Origin: an uncultured Chlorobiaceae bacterium
GTDB lineage: Bacteria; Bacteroidota; Chlorobiia; Chlorobiales; Chlorobiaceae
DNA length: 64,000 bases
NCBI GenBank assembly: GCA_903843305.1
Contig: CAIMPI010000015.1
Span: forward strand, 1-64,000
Direction of reading: 5' to 3'
Shown piece by piece: positions 12,149 to 20,457 of the stretch. Within the stretch, counting starts at the first letter, position 1. The number at the start of each line of letters is the position of its first letter. A program made the translations under genes and the position numbers. Below the pieces are notes generated by a model. The model searched no databases. It saw only the letters and a program-made list of their open reading frames with translations, and had not been told where the DNA came from.

Positions 12149-13105
12149 TCAATAGTATCGATGAGGAAACAGGTCGACTGGCTGTGTTGCTTTCTTGCGC
12201 AGAATTGAGGTCGTTACAGTTTCATCCCCTTTCAGAGTATCGCAAAGCAGCGACGACAACGAATCGTAGCTCTTACAGTCAACGAAGGCTTTAGCATGGC
12301 TCGACACCGCATAACAGTAAAGGCAACCATGCCCGCAGGTGTTGTAGCTCCCGATATCGCGGCTCTCGACACAGCCGCAGGAGTGACGCTGGCTGCCGTC
12401 TTTTTTTACCCGCAACAGTCGGTGACCGGAGATGCGCTCAATGAGTTCTGCGTCAATACAGCGGCTGTGCATAATGCCGTGGCGCGAAAGGTCAATATCT
12501 TGGCTGCAGGTAAAGAGCGTGATGCCATTACGACCTGCAGCATCAGCAAAACGAGCGGCAAGCTCCCCCATCGCTGATGTATCAGGCAGAACATAGCGAG
12601 TATCCCGCATCCGGCTTTTGATTTTACAATAGTCGTCAAGAAAGCTGATGATGCAGCGCTCCGTGTATCCGGAGAGTTCACCTGCCAGACGACTGAACGC
12701 TGCTGTATGCCATTCAGGAGTAAAACGATCCGTCAGAACAACGGGGTCATACCGCCACACCACCTTTTCAGGGCCAATCAATCCGGAAAGCTGCCGAAAA
12801 ACCTCAAGAATTTTGCCCTTTTCAGGAACACCAGGCTCAAGCGTTGCATCATAAGGGGTCAGTGTAAACAGGAAATAATACGCATATCCCAACGCATCAA
12901 TCTCCGGCAAACGGGAGAGAAAGTTTTCAGGATTTTTCGTCCAGAAAACAAAGGCATCAACCGTTTCGGGCATGAGCAAAATCCGGCTCACCTGCTTCGA
13001 CTGCATGGGGTTACGCACCAGCACCTCCCCTGCCCTCAGGCGATTAATAAACCACTCACCATAAAAAGCTGGTATATCCGTCCTTCTGCTTGCACTGATT
13101 ATCAT
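12149..13105 (-). CDS. DUF1848 family protein with C-terminal radical-SAM-like Cys cluster
   Basis: A 318-residue protein starting MIISASRRTDIPAFYGEW, the hallmark of DUF1848. Other family motifs are FWTKNPENFL, WRYDPVVLTDRF and SFLDDYCK. Near the C-terminus it carries CGHGCLYCYA, a CxxxCxxC arrangement like the [4Fe-4S] site of radical SAM enzymes, but at the opposite end of the chain. Family function is unknown. It ends 11 nt from convergent copA. Its ATG overlaps by 4 nt the stop of the small frame upstream, placing it last in the AlbA_2/Fic/antitoxin operon. Confidence 0.88.
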   Translation of the reverse strand: MIISASRRTDIPAFYGEWFINRLRAGEVLVRNPMQSKQVSRILLMPETVDAFVFWTKNPENFLSRLPEIDALGYAYYFLFTLTPYDATLEPGVPEKGKILEVFRQLSGLIGPEKVVWRYDPVVLTDRFTPEWHTAAFSRLAGELSGYTERCIISFLDDYCKIKSRMRDTRYVLPDTSAMGELAARFADAAGRNGITLFTCSQDIDLSRHGIMHSRCIDAELIERISGHRLLRVKKDGSQRHSCGCVESRDIGSYNTCGHGCLYCYAVSSHAKAFVDCKSYDSLSSLLCDTLKGDETVTTSILRKKATQPVDLFPHRYY

Positions 13106-13260
13106 AGACTATCCCCTCTCCGTTTCATGCAATATGCACACATGGAGTGAACCAGCAAAAAGATGCGTGAAGGATTCCCCTTATCAAAGAGTTCCTGAGT
13201 ATCAGAAACCACGATAAGGTTATACAGATCTTTTACAAAACCCAGCTTTATAGAATGCAA
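13102..13260 (-). CDS. Small unassigned reading frame coupled to the DUF1848 gene (possibly decayed)
   Basis: A 52-codon frame starting TTG at 13260-13258, 6 nt after a GAGG ribosome-binding sequence. It ends in TGA overlapping the DUF1848 ATG (13102-13105). The protein contains LGFVKDLYNLIVVSD and IFLLVHSMCAYC and matches no family I recognise. The same frame stays open further upstream into the antitoxin gene, so a longer gene may have been truncated or frameshifted here. A toxin partner for the antitoxin would be expected in this position, but no RelE or ParE signature is visible. Coding status is uncertain. Confidence 0.3.
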   Translation of the reverse strand: MHSIKLGFVKDLYNLIVVSDTQELFDKGNPSRIFLLVHSMCAYCMKRRGDSL

Positions 13261-13330
13261 GGCTTTCCTCGCATAGCTGCTTTCCGCCTGTTGTTTATCG
13301 AGAATGATCTTGAACTGCGACCTATATGTT

Positions 13331-13612
13331 TCATTCTTGGGATTTTTCAGCAAACATCTTCCTGATCTCCTCAGTACTGTATACTTCCCCGGATTCGGCT
13401 GCTGCCAGGCCTTGCTCAACCGATTCGATAAATTGTTTGCGGTACACCAGGTTATCATACTCAACGGGCGAAATCAATACACCGACGGGTCTGCCGTTTT
13501 GGATAATAATCAGAGGATGGCCTGTTGCCTGAACCTTTTTCATGCAGGCAGAGAGCCCTGTCTTAAATTCCCCCATCGGAATGATATCTCTTGCTATCTG
13601 GATGCTTTTCAT
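13331..13612 (-). CDS. Phd/YefM-family antitoxin
   Basis: About 93 residues from the ATG at 13612, preceded by GGAGGTGG. The N-terminal half resembles a Phd/YefM DNA-binding domain (DIIPMGEFKTGLSACMKKV, then PLIIIQNGRPVGVLISPVEY). The acidic C-terminal tail would bind a toxin. The ATG overlaps the Fic gene stop by 4 nt (ATGA). Immediately downstream lies only the small frame at 13102-13260, so either the toxin has decayed or the antitoxin serves the adjacent Fic protein. The second option is inference, since the usual FicA antitoxin belongs to another family. Confidence 0.8.
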   Translation of the reverse strand: MKSIQIARDIIPMGEFKTGLSACMKKVQATGHPLIIIQNGRPVGVLISPVEYDNLVYRKQFIESVEQGLAAAESGEVYSTEEIRKMFAEKSQE

Positions 13613-14571
13613 TTTACCACCTCCCAATAACCGCCCCTTGCTGGGCCGATACGACGTAACCGTCCCTCTTTTTGCAGCTTCTGCAGATTACGCTCTATTG
13701 AACGGGTTGAGAGGCCAAGAGTATTTGCAAGTTCCGCAATAGTCATTGCATGGTTGTGATCAAGAGCATTAATGATTATCTCCGACGTTTTCTCCGACAC
13801 TTTCTCCGACGTTTTTGTGAGCGCTTCGGTCATGGCATCCAGCAACGCATGAAGCATGAACTCAATAAAGGAGGTCGAATCACCCACTTTATCGGCTGCC
13901 GCCAGGGCCTCATAATAGGCCGTTTGACGCTTTTTGATCACCGTTTCAACCGGCAGATAGGCCAACATCGGCTGCCACTGGCTGAGGATCAGTGTTTGCC
14001 ATAATCGCCCCATGCGTCCGTTCCCATCAGCGAAAGGGTGTATAAATTCAAACTCGTAATGAAAAACACAACTGGCAATCAAGGGATGCACCGGAGCCGA
14101 AACGAGCCAACCGAGCAGATCGGCCATGAGTTCGTAAACCCTGCCTGCAGGGGGAGCGATATGTACCAACCCCTGATTGTTGTAAATGCCGACGCCACCC
14201 CTGCGGTAATGGCCAGCATCATCAACCAGCCCTGCCATAAGAACGCCATGGGCGGCAAGAAGATCCGCCGAAGAGTGCGGCTTCCAGTTTGAGAGATGTT
14301 CATAGGCCACAAAAGCATTGCGCACCTCCTGAATTTCACGCGGCAAGCCAACCACCGGTTTGCCATCCAGCACAGCAGTTACCTGCTCAATGCTCAGGGT
14401 GTTATTTTCAATAGCAAGTGATGCCTGAATGGTGCGAATACGATTATTGCGCCTTAGTTGTGGCGCCATCATATCATCCTCTGGCACCGACCAGCGGGTG
14501 ACCAGCTCAACAATCTCCGCCAGCCGCTGCACGATGTGCGGCGTGATGGTGTAGGGTGGCTCGTAACTCAT
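13609..14571 (-). CDS. Fic-domain protein with N-terminal inhibitory helix and C-terminal winged helix
   Basis: A 320-residue Fic protein. The catalytic motif HPFADGNGRMGR (residues 178-189) fits HxFx(D/E)GNGRxxR. An (S/T)xxxE(G/N) inhibitory motif, SLAIEN at 51-56, places it in the class II self-inhibited group. The C-terminal ~70 residues form a helix-turn-helix (TIAELANTLGLSTRSIERN) after a Ser/Glu-rich linker. Such proteins transfer AMP from ATP to hydroxyl side chains. Both ends overlap neighbours by 4 nt (AlbA_2 upstream, antitoxin downstream), so expression is tightly coupled. The target is unknown. Confidence 0.92.
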   Translation of the reverse strand: MSYEPPYTITPHIVQRLAEIVELVTRWSVPEDDMMAPQLRRNNRIRTIQASLAIENNTLSIEQVTAVLDGKPVVGLPREIQEVRNAFVAYEHLSNWKPHSSADLLAAHGVLMAGLVDDAGHYRRGGVGIYNNQGLVHIAPPAGRVYELMADLLGWLVSAPVHPLIASCVFHYEFEFIHPFADGNGRMGRLWQTLILSQWQPMLAYLPVETVIKKRQTAYYEALAAADKVGDSTSFIEFMLHALLDAMTEALTKTSEKVSEKTSEIIINALDHNHAMTIAELANTLGLSTRSIERNLQKLQKEGRLRRIGPARGGYWEVVK

Positions 14572-14593
14572 ACCCCAGCCCTCCGAGTTTCTG
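14565..14593. repeat. 29-bp imperfect direct repeat, copy B
   Basis: It matches copy A at 15323-15351 at 26 of 29 positions. On the minus strand it contains the ribosome-binding region GGAGGGCTGGGGT and the ATGAGTT start of the Fic gene. Similarity stops sharply at both ends. Confidence 0.85.
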
Positions 14594-15329
14594 GCAAACC
14601 AGTATTATCAATATCCAGAATTTCCCAATGTCCCAATTTGGTCGGACCGACATGATGGATTTTAAGGGCGGCTTTGAGCGTATTGAGGTGATGCTGAACG
14701 CTGTTAATACTCATCTCACATAGATCAGCCATAGCTTTAAAACTAAGATCGGACTGCTCCTTAATTAAGGCAAGCAACTTTTCTTTAGGGTTTCTTTGAG
14801 GTTTCTGTGAGGTTTCTTCGACTCTTCCCTCTTTAGTATCGCCCGTAACTTGATTAGCCTCCTCAATCAGTTCGAGAATGTCGCCATCAAAGTCGTGACG
14901 GTCAATAATGGCGGAGCTGCTGGTTGTTGCAAAGACCGCGCAGCGCAGTTGTAGGGGTGGCTCGGTGGAAAAAAAGAGTTTTGCCGCATTGAGCAATTTA
15001 CCATTCTCCCGAAGTCCAAGCTTGTCGAGCGCATTTTCCGCGTTATCCCAAGTCAGCCCGGCACGTTCGACAAAACGCCTGATTTTTGCGGTATCAAGCT
15101 TCTCCAGAGAAAGTGCACCTATAGCCTGCGATACATCACGCAGAGTCTTTTCGTTGGCATAAAGACCAACCACATTCCCGTTCGGCGCCACACCGAACCA
15201 AAGCTCACCAGCCCCATGTTTGTTGAGGATAGCAACCATCGAAATCAGCCCTTGCTTCAGCTCTGCAAGAGTTTTTTTGAGTTCGACACTCTCACTCTCT
15301 CTCATCGGCTCACTCAGTTCAGAACTCAT
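14568..15329 (-). CDS. AlbA_2 (Schlafen-like) domain putative transcriptional regulator
   Basis: A 253-residue protein. It begins with the AlbA_2 signature ESVELKKTLAELKQGLISM followed by LNKHGAGELWFGVAPNGNVV, as in the COG2865-type putative regulators. The C-terminal ~70 residues, after a Lys/Glu-rich linker, look like a winged helix (LIKEQSDLSFKAMADLCEMS). The protein is shorter than many COG2865 members, which carry an extra ATPase-like domain. It is first in the coupled operon with Fic, and its stop overlaps the Fic ATG. An imperfect 29-bp repeat brackets the gene. A nucleic-acid-binding regulatory role is inferred. Confidence 0.75.
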   Translation of the reverse strand: MSSELSEPMRESESVELKKTLAELKQGLISMVAILNKHGAGELWFGVAPNGNVVGLYANEKTLRDVSQAIGALSLEKLDTAKIRRFVERAGLTWDNAENALDKLGLRENGKLLNAAKLFFSTEPPLQLRCAVFATTSSSAIIDRHDFDGDILELIEEANQVTGDTKEGRVEETSQKPQRNPKEKLLALIKEQSDLSFKAMADLCEMSINSVQHHLNTLKAALKIHHVGPTKLGHWEILDIDNTGLPETRRAGV

Positions 15330-15351
15330 AACCCAGCCCCCCCAGTTTCTG
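15323..15351. repeat. 29-bp imperfect direct repeat, copy A
   Basis: It matches copy B at 14565-14593 with 3 mismatches. On the minus strand it contains the start context (GGGCTGGGTT, ATGAGTT) of the AlbA_2 gene. It also encodes, in another frame, QKLGGLGYEF followed by a stop, which may be the C-terminus of a lost upstream gene. Confidence 0.85.
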
Positions 15352-15583
15352 CCGGATCAACTGATCCAGTTCGTTACTATGCAAAAAGCGGCTTACCACT
15401 TGATAGTACCGGTAAATGCACGTGATAATATAGGTAAGGGTTTTGGATATTTGCGGTTATCAGGGGTAAATGGCAGGGTTTTTTGTAATTTTTCCACTGG
15501 AGTGTTGTAAAATACCAAAGCGAAAAAAAGAGATGGGAAAAGGAATTGATAGCTATCTGTAACTCATTTTCATAATAGCGATA

Positions 15584-16126
15584 ATGGAAGTAATAAAAGA
15601 TGTTCAGAGCCTTGAGAAAGAGGGCTATTATGAACAGTGTGCGTTCATCCACTGCAACTTTAACGGCGCCGATCTCTCCGTGATCAGATTTGTCAATTGC
15701 CGGTTTGACGGGTGCGATCTCAGCTTGGCCAAACTCAAAAACAGCAGCCTTCAGGAAGTGAAATTTGTGAACTGTAAATTACTTGGCGTACTGTTCAGTG
15801 ATTGCCGGGAATTTATGCTGGAACTTGATTTTGATTCTTGCTTACTGAAGCTTTCGCTCTTTTCGGGGTTGAAGCTCAAAAATACACGATTCAAAAACTG
15901 CAACATGCAGGAAGCTGATTTCAGCGAAGCCGACTTGACAGGAGCAATATTTGAGAACTGCGACCTCTTGCAGACCACATTCTTCCACACCAACCTCGAA
16001 CTTGCAAATTTCACTTCCGCCTTCAACTACTCCATCAATCCAGAAACAAACCGCCTCAGAAAAGCCAGATTCTCACTTCCCGGGGTAATTGGTTTAATGG
16101 ATACATACGGCATAGAGATAGAGTAA
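15584..16126 (+). CDS. Pentapeptide-repeat protein, Qnr/McbG-like
   Basis: A 180-residue protein built from pentapeptide repeats of A(D/N)LXX type: CNFNGADLSVIRF, then CRFDGCDLSLAKL, and a second block EADFSEADLTGAIFENCDLL. A break near residues 75-95 separates the two blocks, as in Qnr proteins. The C-terminal segment (INPETNRLRKARFSLPGVIG) also resembles the Qnr/McbG group. Known members mimic DNA and protect gyrase from quinolones or toxins. The gene stands alone, diverging from the AlbA_2-Fic operon. Whether this copy protects gyrase is not shown by sequence. Confidence 0.75.
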   Translation: MEVIKDVQSLEKEGYYEQCAFIHCNFNGADLSVIRFVNCRFDGCDLSLAKLKNSSLQEVKFVNCKLLGVLFSDCREFMLELDFDSCLLKLSLFSGLKLKNTRFKNCNMQEADFSEADLTGAIFENCDLLQTTFFHTNLELANFTSAFNYSINPETNRLRKARFSLPGVIGLMDTYGIEIE

Positions 16127-16134
16127 AGCACCAA

Positions 16135-16164
16135 CAAGAAAGCCGCATTGCTGCGGCTCTCTTG
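16135..16164. terminator. Hairpin between convergent genes
   Basis: CAAGA-A-AGCCGCA pairs with TGCGGCT-C-TCTTG around a TTGC loop: 12 base pairs with one mismatch. It sits between the pentapeptide gene and hppA, which converge, and could end both transcripts. No long T-run follows. A separate perfect 16-bp palindrome, CCTGCTGATCAGCAGG, lies at 16174-16189. Confidence 0.6.
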
Positions 16165-16203
16165 TAAATGAATCCTGCTGATCAGCAGGAAACAAACCGA
16201 TGT

Positions 16204-18687
16204 TTAGTCGTCCACCTTGATCCTCATGGAGAAGAAGGAGCGGTGTACAAAAACCAGCGAGAGCGCAAAGAAAACAGCGGCCAGAGTAAGAGCCAACTGC
16301 GGGGCAAGTTCAATTGCGAGCTCAATAGCAAGCAGACCAAAGAGTGTGGTGAACTTGATGATCGGGTTCAAAGCAACCGAAGAGGTGTCTTTGAAAGGAT
16401 CGCCGACGGTATCACCAACAATGGAGGCATCATGAAGCGGAGTGCCCTTGGCGTTGAGTTCGGTTTCAACAATCTTCTTGGCATTGTCCCAAGCACCACC
16501 GGCATTAGCCATGAAGATGGCCTGGTAAAGACCGAAAAGCGCAATGGAGATAAGATAGCCGATAAAGAAGAAAGAATTAAGACATGCAAAGGCAAGTGTA
16601 GTGAAGAAAACGGTAAGAAAGATATTGATCATACCTTTCTGCGCAAACTTCGTGCAGATTTCCACAACCTTCTTGCTGTCCTCGATCGAGGCTTTTTCAA
16701 CGGAGCTGTCGAGCTTGATATTCTTCTTGATGAATTCAACGGCAAAGTAGGCGCCTGTGGTCACGGCATTGATTGATGCGCCGGTAAACCAGTAGATCAC
16801 CGCACCACCCATCATAAGCCCAAGCAGGAATGGAGGCGACAGAATCGAGAGCTTTGCAATGGCTGCAGTGTCTGCAAGACCATTGGTAAGGATCATGATA
16901 ATCGAGAAGATCATCGTTGTGGAACCCACCACAGCGGTACCGATAAGCACCGGTTTAGCTGTTGCTTTAAAGGTATTGCCTGCGCCATCGTTAGCTTCAA
17001 GGTACCTTTTTGCATTGGTAAAGTCAGGCTGGAAGCCAAACTCACTCTGGATGTTCTGCTTGATGTTCGGAATCGTTTCGATAAGCGAGAGCTCGTAGAC
17101 CGACTGTGCGTTATCGGTAACCGGACCGTAGGAATCGACAGCAATGGTAACCGGGCCCATACTGAGGAATCCGAAAGCGACAAGACCGAAAGCAAAGACA
17201 GAAGGAGCAAGCATGATTACTTTGTCAAGCCCGACAGTCGCGAGACCTTGAGCGCTTATCAGCTCAGGAGTCAAACCGAGAGTGGTTATGCCAAGAGTAC
17301 TCAGGCCATAAGCAGCACCCATCAAACTGACAATGGCAAGGCCCATCCAGTATGCACTGAAGTTACCGGCAACAAGACCTGCAAGAATGTTCAGGGCAGC
17401 GCCTCCTTCTTTAGAGCATTGTACGACGTTACGGACATGAGAGCACTCTGTTGAGGTAAAGCGGTTCACCAGTTCAGGGATAAGCGCACCGGCAATCGTT
17501 CCGCAAGTGATGATCGAAGCAAGCTTCCACCACATGGTGCCGTCACCGAGGGTGCTGATCAGGTACCAGGATGCGATGTAGGTAAGGATAATCGAGACAA
17601 TCGAGGTAAGCCAGACAAGCGTGATGAGAGGCTTCTCAAAGTTCATCTCGTCAGCATTGCTGTACTTCATCTTGGCCAAAGCAGCATTGGTCCAGTAGGA
17701 AAAAGCACTGGCAAGAATCATCACAAGACGCATGGCGAAGATCCAGACAAGCAGCATGATCTGCACTTCAGGAGCCTTGATGGCAAGCAGAATAAAAGAG
17801 ATAAGAGCAACACCGGTAACACCGTAGGTTTCAAAACCGTCAGCGGTAGGACCAACCGAGTCGCCAGCATTGTCACCGGCACAGTCTGCAATAACGCCAG
17901 GGTTGCGGGCGTCATCTTCCTTGATCTTGAAAACAATCTTCATGAGATCGGAACCGATGTCGGCAATCTTGGTAAAGATACCTCCAGCGATACGAAGCAC
18001 CGAAGCGCCAAGAGATTCACCGATAGCAAAGCCGATAAAACATGGGCCAGCAAAGTCTTTAGGCACAAAAAGCAGAATGCAGAGCATGACGAAAAGCTCG
18101 ATGCTGATAAGCAGCATACCAATACTCATACCTGCCCTGAGCGGGATAGCATAGGTAGGAAAGGGTTTTCCTCCCAGACTGGCAAATGCAGTCCTTGAGT
18201 TGGCAAAGGTGTTGATTCTCATGCCAAACCAGGCAACGGTATAGCTTCCGAGAATACCGATAAGACTGGCGACAAGAATGAAAATAACCTTGATGGTTTC
18301 CAGGTGGCGAAGCCATCCGAAGTAAGCAACAATAATGGCGCCGATAAGAACCCAAAGAACAAGAATGAATTTACCCTGCGTCACAAGGTAGGTTTTGCAA
18401 GTGGCATAAATCAGTTCACTGATCTCGCGCATGGCGCTGTGAACCGGAAGATTGCGGATACCCATGTACTGCACAGCACCAAAAATCATACCAAACAAGC
18501 AGATTGCAAGACCCCACAACAGGAGCGTGTCACCAGGGATTCCACCAAGGAACGCTACTGAGTGTAAATCCGGCAATACTAAATCGGCCTCGCTTGCCAG
18601 CGCATTGGGCGCTTGCAACAAAACGCCAAGGCCTCCCAGAACTGAGACAGCTCTGGCCCACCATGTTACGTTAAACGGTTTTTTCAT
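16204..18687 (-). CDS. hppA: Membrane-bound ion-translocating pyrophosphatase
   Basis: An 827-residue polytopic protein that couples PPi hydrolysis to H+ or Na+ transport. Catalytic motifs are DDARNPGVIADCAGDNAGDS with GPTADGFE, DSYGPVTDNAQ, and near the C-terminus GDTVGDPFKDTSS. The segment GNTFKATAK has Lys and Thr at the sites that mark K+-independent enzymes. The chain has an N-terminal signal-like helix and is longer than typical (~700 residues). A divergent, Na+-regulated H+-pumping group has been described that includes Chlorobium limicola; this gene probably belongs to it. It is transcribed divergently from pth. Confidence 0.93.
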   Translation of the reverse strand: MKKPFNVTWWARAVSVLGGLGVLLQAPNALASEADLVLPDLHSVAFLGGIPGDTLLLWGLAICLFGMIFGAVQYMGIRNLPVHSAMREISELIYATCKTYLVTQGKFILVLWVLIGAIIVAYFGWLRHLETIKVIFILVASLIGILGSYTVAWFGMRINTFANSRTAFASLGGKPFPTYAIPLRAGMSIGMLLISIELFVMLCILLFVPKDFAGPCFIGFAIGESLGASVLRIAGGIFTKIADIGSDLMKIVFKIKEDDARNPGVIADCAGDNAGDSVGPTADGFETYGVTGVALISFILLAIKAPEVQIMLLVWIFAMRLVMILASAFSYWTNAALAKMKYSNADEMNFEKPLITLVWLTSIVSIILTYIASWYLISTLGDGTMWWKLASIITCGTIAGALIPELVNRFTSTECSHVRNVVQCSKEGGAALNILAGLVAGNFSAYWMGLAIVSLMGAAYGLSTLGITTLGLTPELISAQGLATVGLDKVIMLAPSVFAFGLVAFGFLSMGPVTIAVDSYGPVTDNAQSVYELSLIETIPNIKQNIQSEFGFQPDFTNAKRYLEANDGAGNTFKATAKPVLIGTAVVGSTTMIFSIIMILTNGLADTAAIAKLSILSPPFLLGLMMGGAVIYWFTGASINAVTTGAYFAVEFIKKNIKLDSSVEKASIEDSKKVVEICTKFAQKGMINIFLTVFFTTLAFACLNSFFFIGYLISIALFGLYQAIFMANAGGAWDNAKKIVETELNAKGTPLHDASIVGDTVGDPFKDTSSVALNPIIKFTTLFGLLAIELAIELAPQLALTLAAVFFALSLVFVHRSFFSMRIKVDD

Positions 18688-18997
18688 TGTTCTTTTTTTT
18701 TCACTGTTTTTTCTGACTCAAGGGAAAAAATATTGTCAACAGAACCATGACAAGAAAACAGCCCTGCCAACAAAAGTAAGCTCCAATTTGCAACTTTTTT
18801 CACGAATCTCAATACCTTTTTAAACAACTTCACAAAGGTATTACACTCTTGAAAGATGAGTATTTGATTTTTTCCGGAACGAAATGAACTGTTATTATTC
18901 ATTGTGTTGCGAGTCTGCAGTATATTCTTTCCTCTATTTTTGCTACTCTTGCATAGTAACATTCAAAACCACTCCTCCGGATATACTGTTGGTATCT
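18688..18997. other. Divergent promoter region of hppA and pth
   Basis: This AT-rich gap of 310 bp separates two divergently transcribed genes and must hold promoters for both. The pth frame stays open back to 18884, but that extension does not resemble the family, so I treat it as non-coding. No known RNA or operator was recognised. Confidence 0.5.
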
Positions 18998-19570
18998 ATG
19001 AAACTTGTTGTTGGTCTTGGGAATCCTGAATCCCAGTATGGTGGCACACGGCACAACATCGGCTTTTGTGCAGCCGAAATAATTGCAGATTCTTTTAAAG
19101 TCGGATTCAGTAAAGGAAAAGGAAAATATCTTGCGGCGAAAATCAGGCACAGAGGAGAGAGTGTTATCATCATCAAACCGATGACCTATATGAACCTGTC
19201 AGGTCACGCTGTAGTAGCAGCAATGAATTTTTACAAAATCAGTCAAAGCGATATTCTGGTAATTTGCGATGACCTTAACCTTCCTTCAGGCTCCATACGC
19301 ATACGTCCGAAAGGATCAGCGGGTGGACAGAACGGACTGAAACACATTATCGAATGTCTCGGAAGTGATGAATTCGCACGGCTGAGGATAGGCATCAGAG
19401 CAGATGAACAGCCTCTGAGCTCCTTTTCGTCGTTTGTACTTGGAAAATTCAGCGAAGAAGAAAAAATAGTTATGGATAAAGTACTGCCAGTTTGCAGGGA
19501 TGCCGCACTTGATTTTGCAATATATGGAATCGGACATGCCATGAATAACTATAACAAGTCAATCATTTAG
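18998..19570 (+). CDS. pth: Peptidyl-tRNA hydrolase
   Basis: A 190-residue protein starting MKLVVGLGNPESQYGGTRHN, which contains the family Asn (GLGNP) and catalytic His (TRHN). Other family motifs are KPMTYMNLSG, ICDDLNLPSG (catalytic Asp) and GSAGGQNGLKHI. It frees tRNA from prematurely released peptidyl-tRNA. The frame is open to 18884, but ATG 18998 fits the family N-terminus exactly. Its stop overlaps the convergent hydrolase gene by a few bases. Confidence 0.95.
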   Translation: MKLVVGLGNPESQYGGTRHNIGFCAAEIIADSFKVGFSKGKGKYLAAKIRHRGESVIIIKPMTYMNLSGHAVVAAMNFYKISQSDILVICDDLNLPSGSIRIRPKGSAGGQNGLKHIIECLGSDEFARLRIGIRADEQPLSSFSSFVLGKFSEEEKIVMDKVLPVCRDAALDFAIYGIGHAMNNYNKSII

Positions 19571-20394
19571 CATGCTATGAGCTGGACAATTTTTTCAGAT
19601 GAATCAGGAGTGGAGTGTTTTTTTAAAAACAATATTGCCCGGGTATTGAACTCTTTCGGTTGATCGACGTTACAAACATGGCCGGAATTTCTAATTACCT
19701 CAAGCCATGAATTGGTATGCTTGGTAATTATATAGCGAACCGCAGGCAGAAACATGTGATCTTCCTCACCCATAAGATAAAGTGTCGGAATGGCGGTATC
19801 TTTTTCTTCGAAATATTTTAAAAGCGGAGTAACTTTGTACGTCAGGGTGAACCAGCGCATGAACTCTTTCTGGGCAACCTTTTTAGCCTCATGAACAAAG
19901 AGCAGCCTTGACTTTTTATGGCGCTCGCTGGGCATGATAATCCAGGCAAAAAAGCTGTAGAGCCAAATGAACGGAACAACACTCTTGAACATATTTCCAA
20001 GGGCAACAAGAACCTTTGCCCGAATATTAAGCCTTATAATTGCGCCTCCCATAATCATTGAAGTAACCCTTTCCGGCGCTATTTCACTGAGATTACGGAT
20101 GAGAATGGTCCCCAGTGATATACCTATGAAGTGGGCCTTCTGGATCTGGAGAGAGTCAAGCACTTCAAGAATATCACGGGTAATATCCTCAAACTCGTAA
20201 TGACGCACTTCCTTTGGAGCGGCCATCCCCTTTGACTTGCCATGCCCTCGAAGATCAACAAGCAGTACATTGAAGTGCTTGATAAACTCCTTTATCTGAA
20301 GAAACCATATTGAAGAACTGCCGCCCGCTCCGTGAACAAACACAACCCAAGGAGCCTCGGGGTCATCCAACTTGTATGTCTTGTAATGAAGCAT
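19567..20394 (-). CDS. Alpha/beta-fold hydrolase
   Basis: A 275-residue hydrolase. FVHGAGGSSSIW gives the oxyanion region, GISLG the nucleophile elbow, LMGEEDHMF the acid and NSGHVC the catalytic histidine. The DLRGHGKSKG motif is typical of the broad family. The substrate cannot be read from sequence. It converges with pth and is followed on the same strand, upstream, by an rRNA/tRNA methyltransferase and hisC; these may share a transcript, although there is a 63-nt gap at its start. Confidence 0.85.
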   Translation of the reverse strand: MLHYKTYKLDDPEAPWVVFVHGAGGSSSIWFLQIKEFIKHFNVLLVDLRGHGKSKGMAAPKEVRHYEFEDITRDILEVLDSLQIQKAHFIGISLGTILIRNLSEIAPERVTSMIMGGAIIRLNIRAKVLVALGNMFKSVVPFIWLYSFFAWIIMPSERHKKSRLLFVHEAKKVAQKEFMRWFTLTYKVTPLLKYFEEKDTAIPTLYLMGEEDHMFLPAVRYIITKHTNSWLEVIRNSGHVCNVDQPKEFNTRAILFLKKHSTPDSSEKIVQLIAC

Positions 20395-20457
20395 TGAAGA
20401 GAACAGTTATGTGCATTGAATTTATATGTAAACAAAACAACATCAAAAACCAAAAAG

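Noticed and set aside
15377-15652. Hydrophobic minus-strand frame between the AlbA_2 and pentapeptide genes
   Set aside because: It overlaps the pentapeptide gene start and has low-complexity aromatic composition with no ribosome-binding site.
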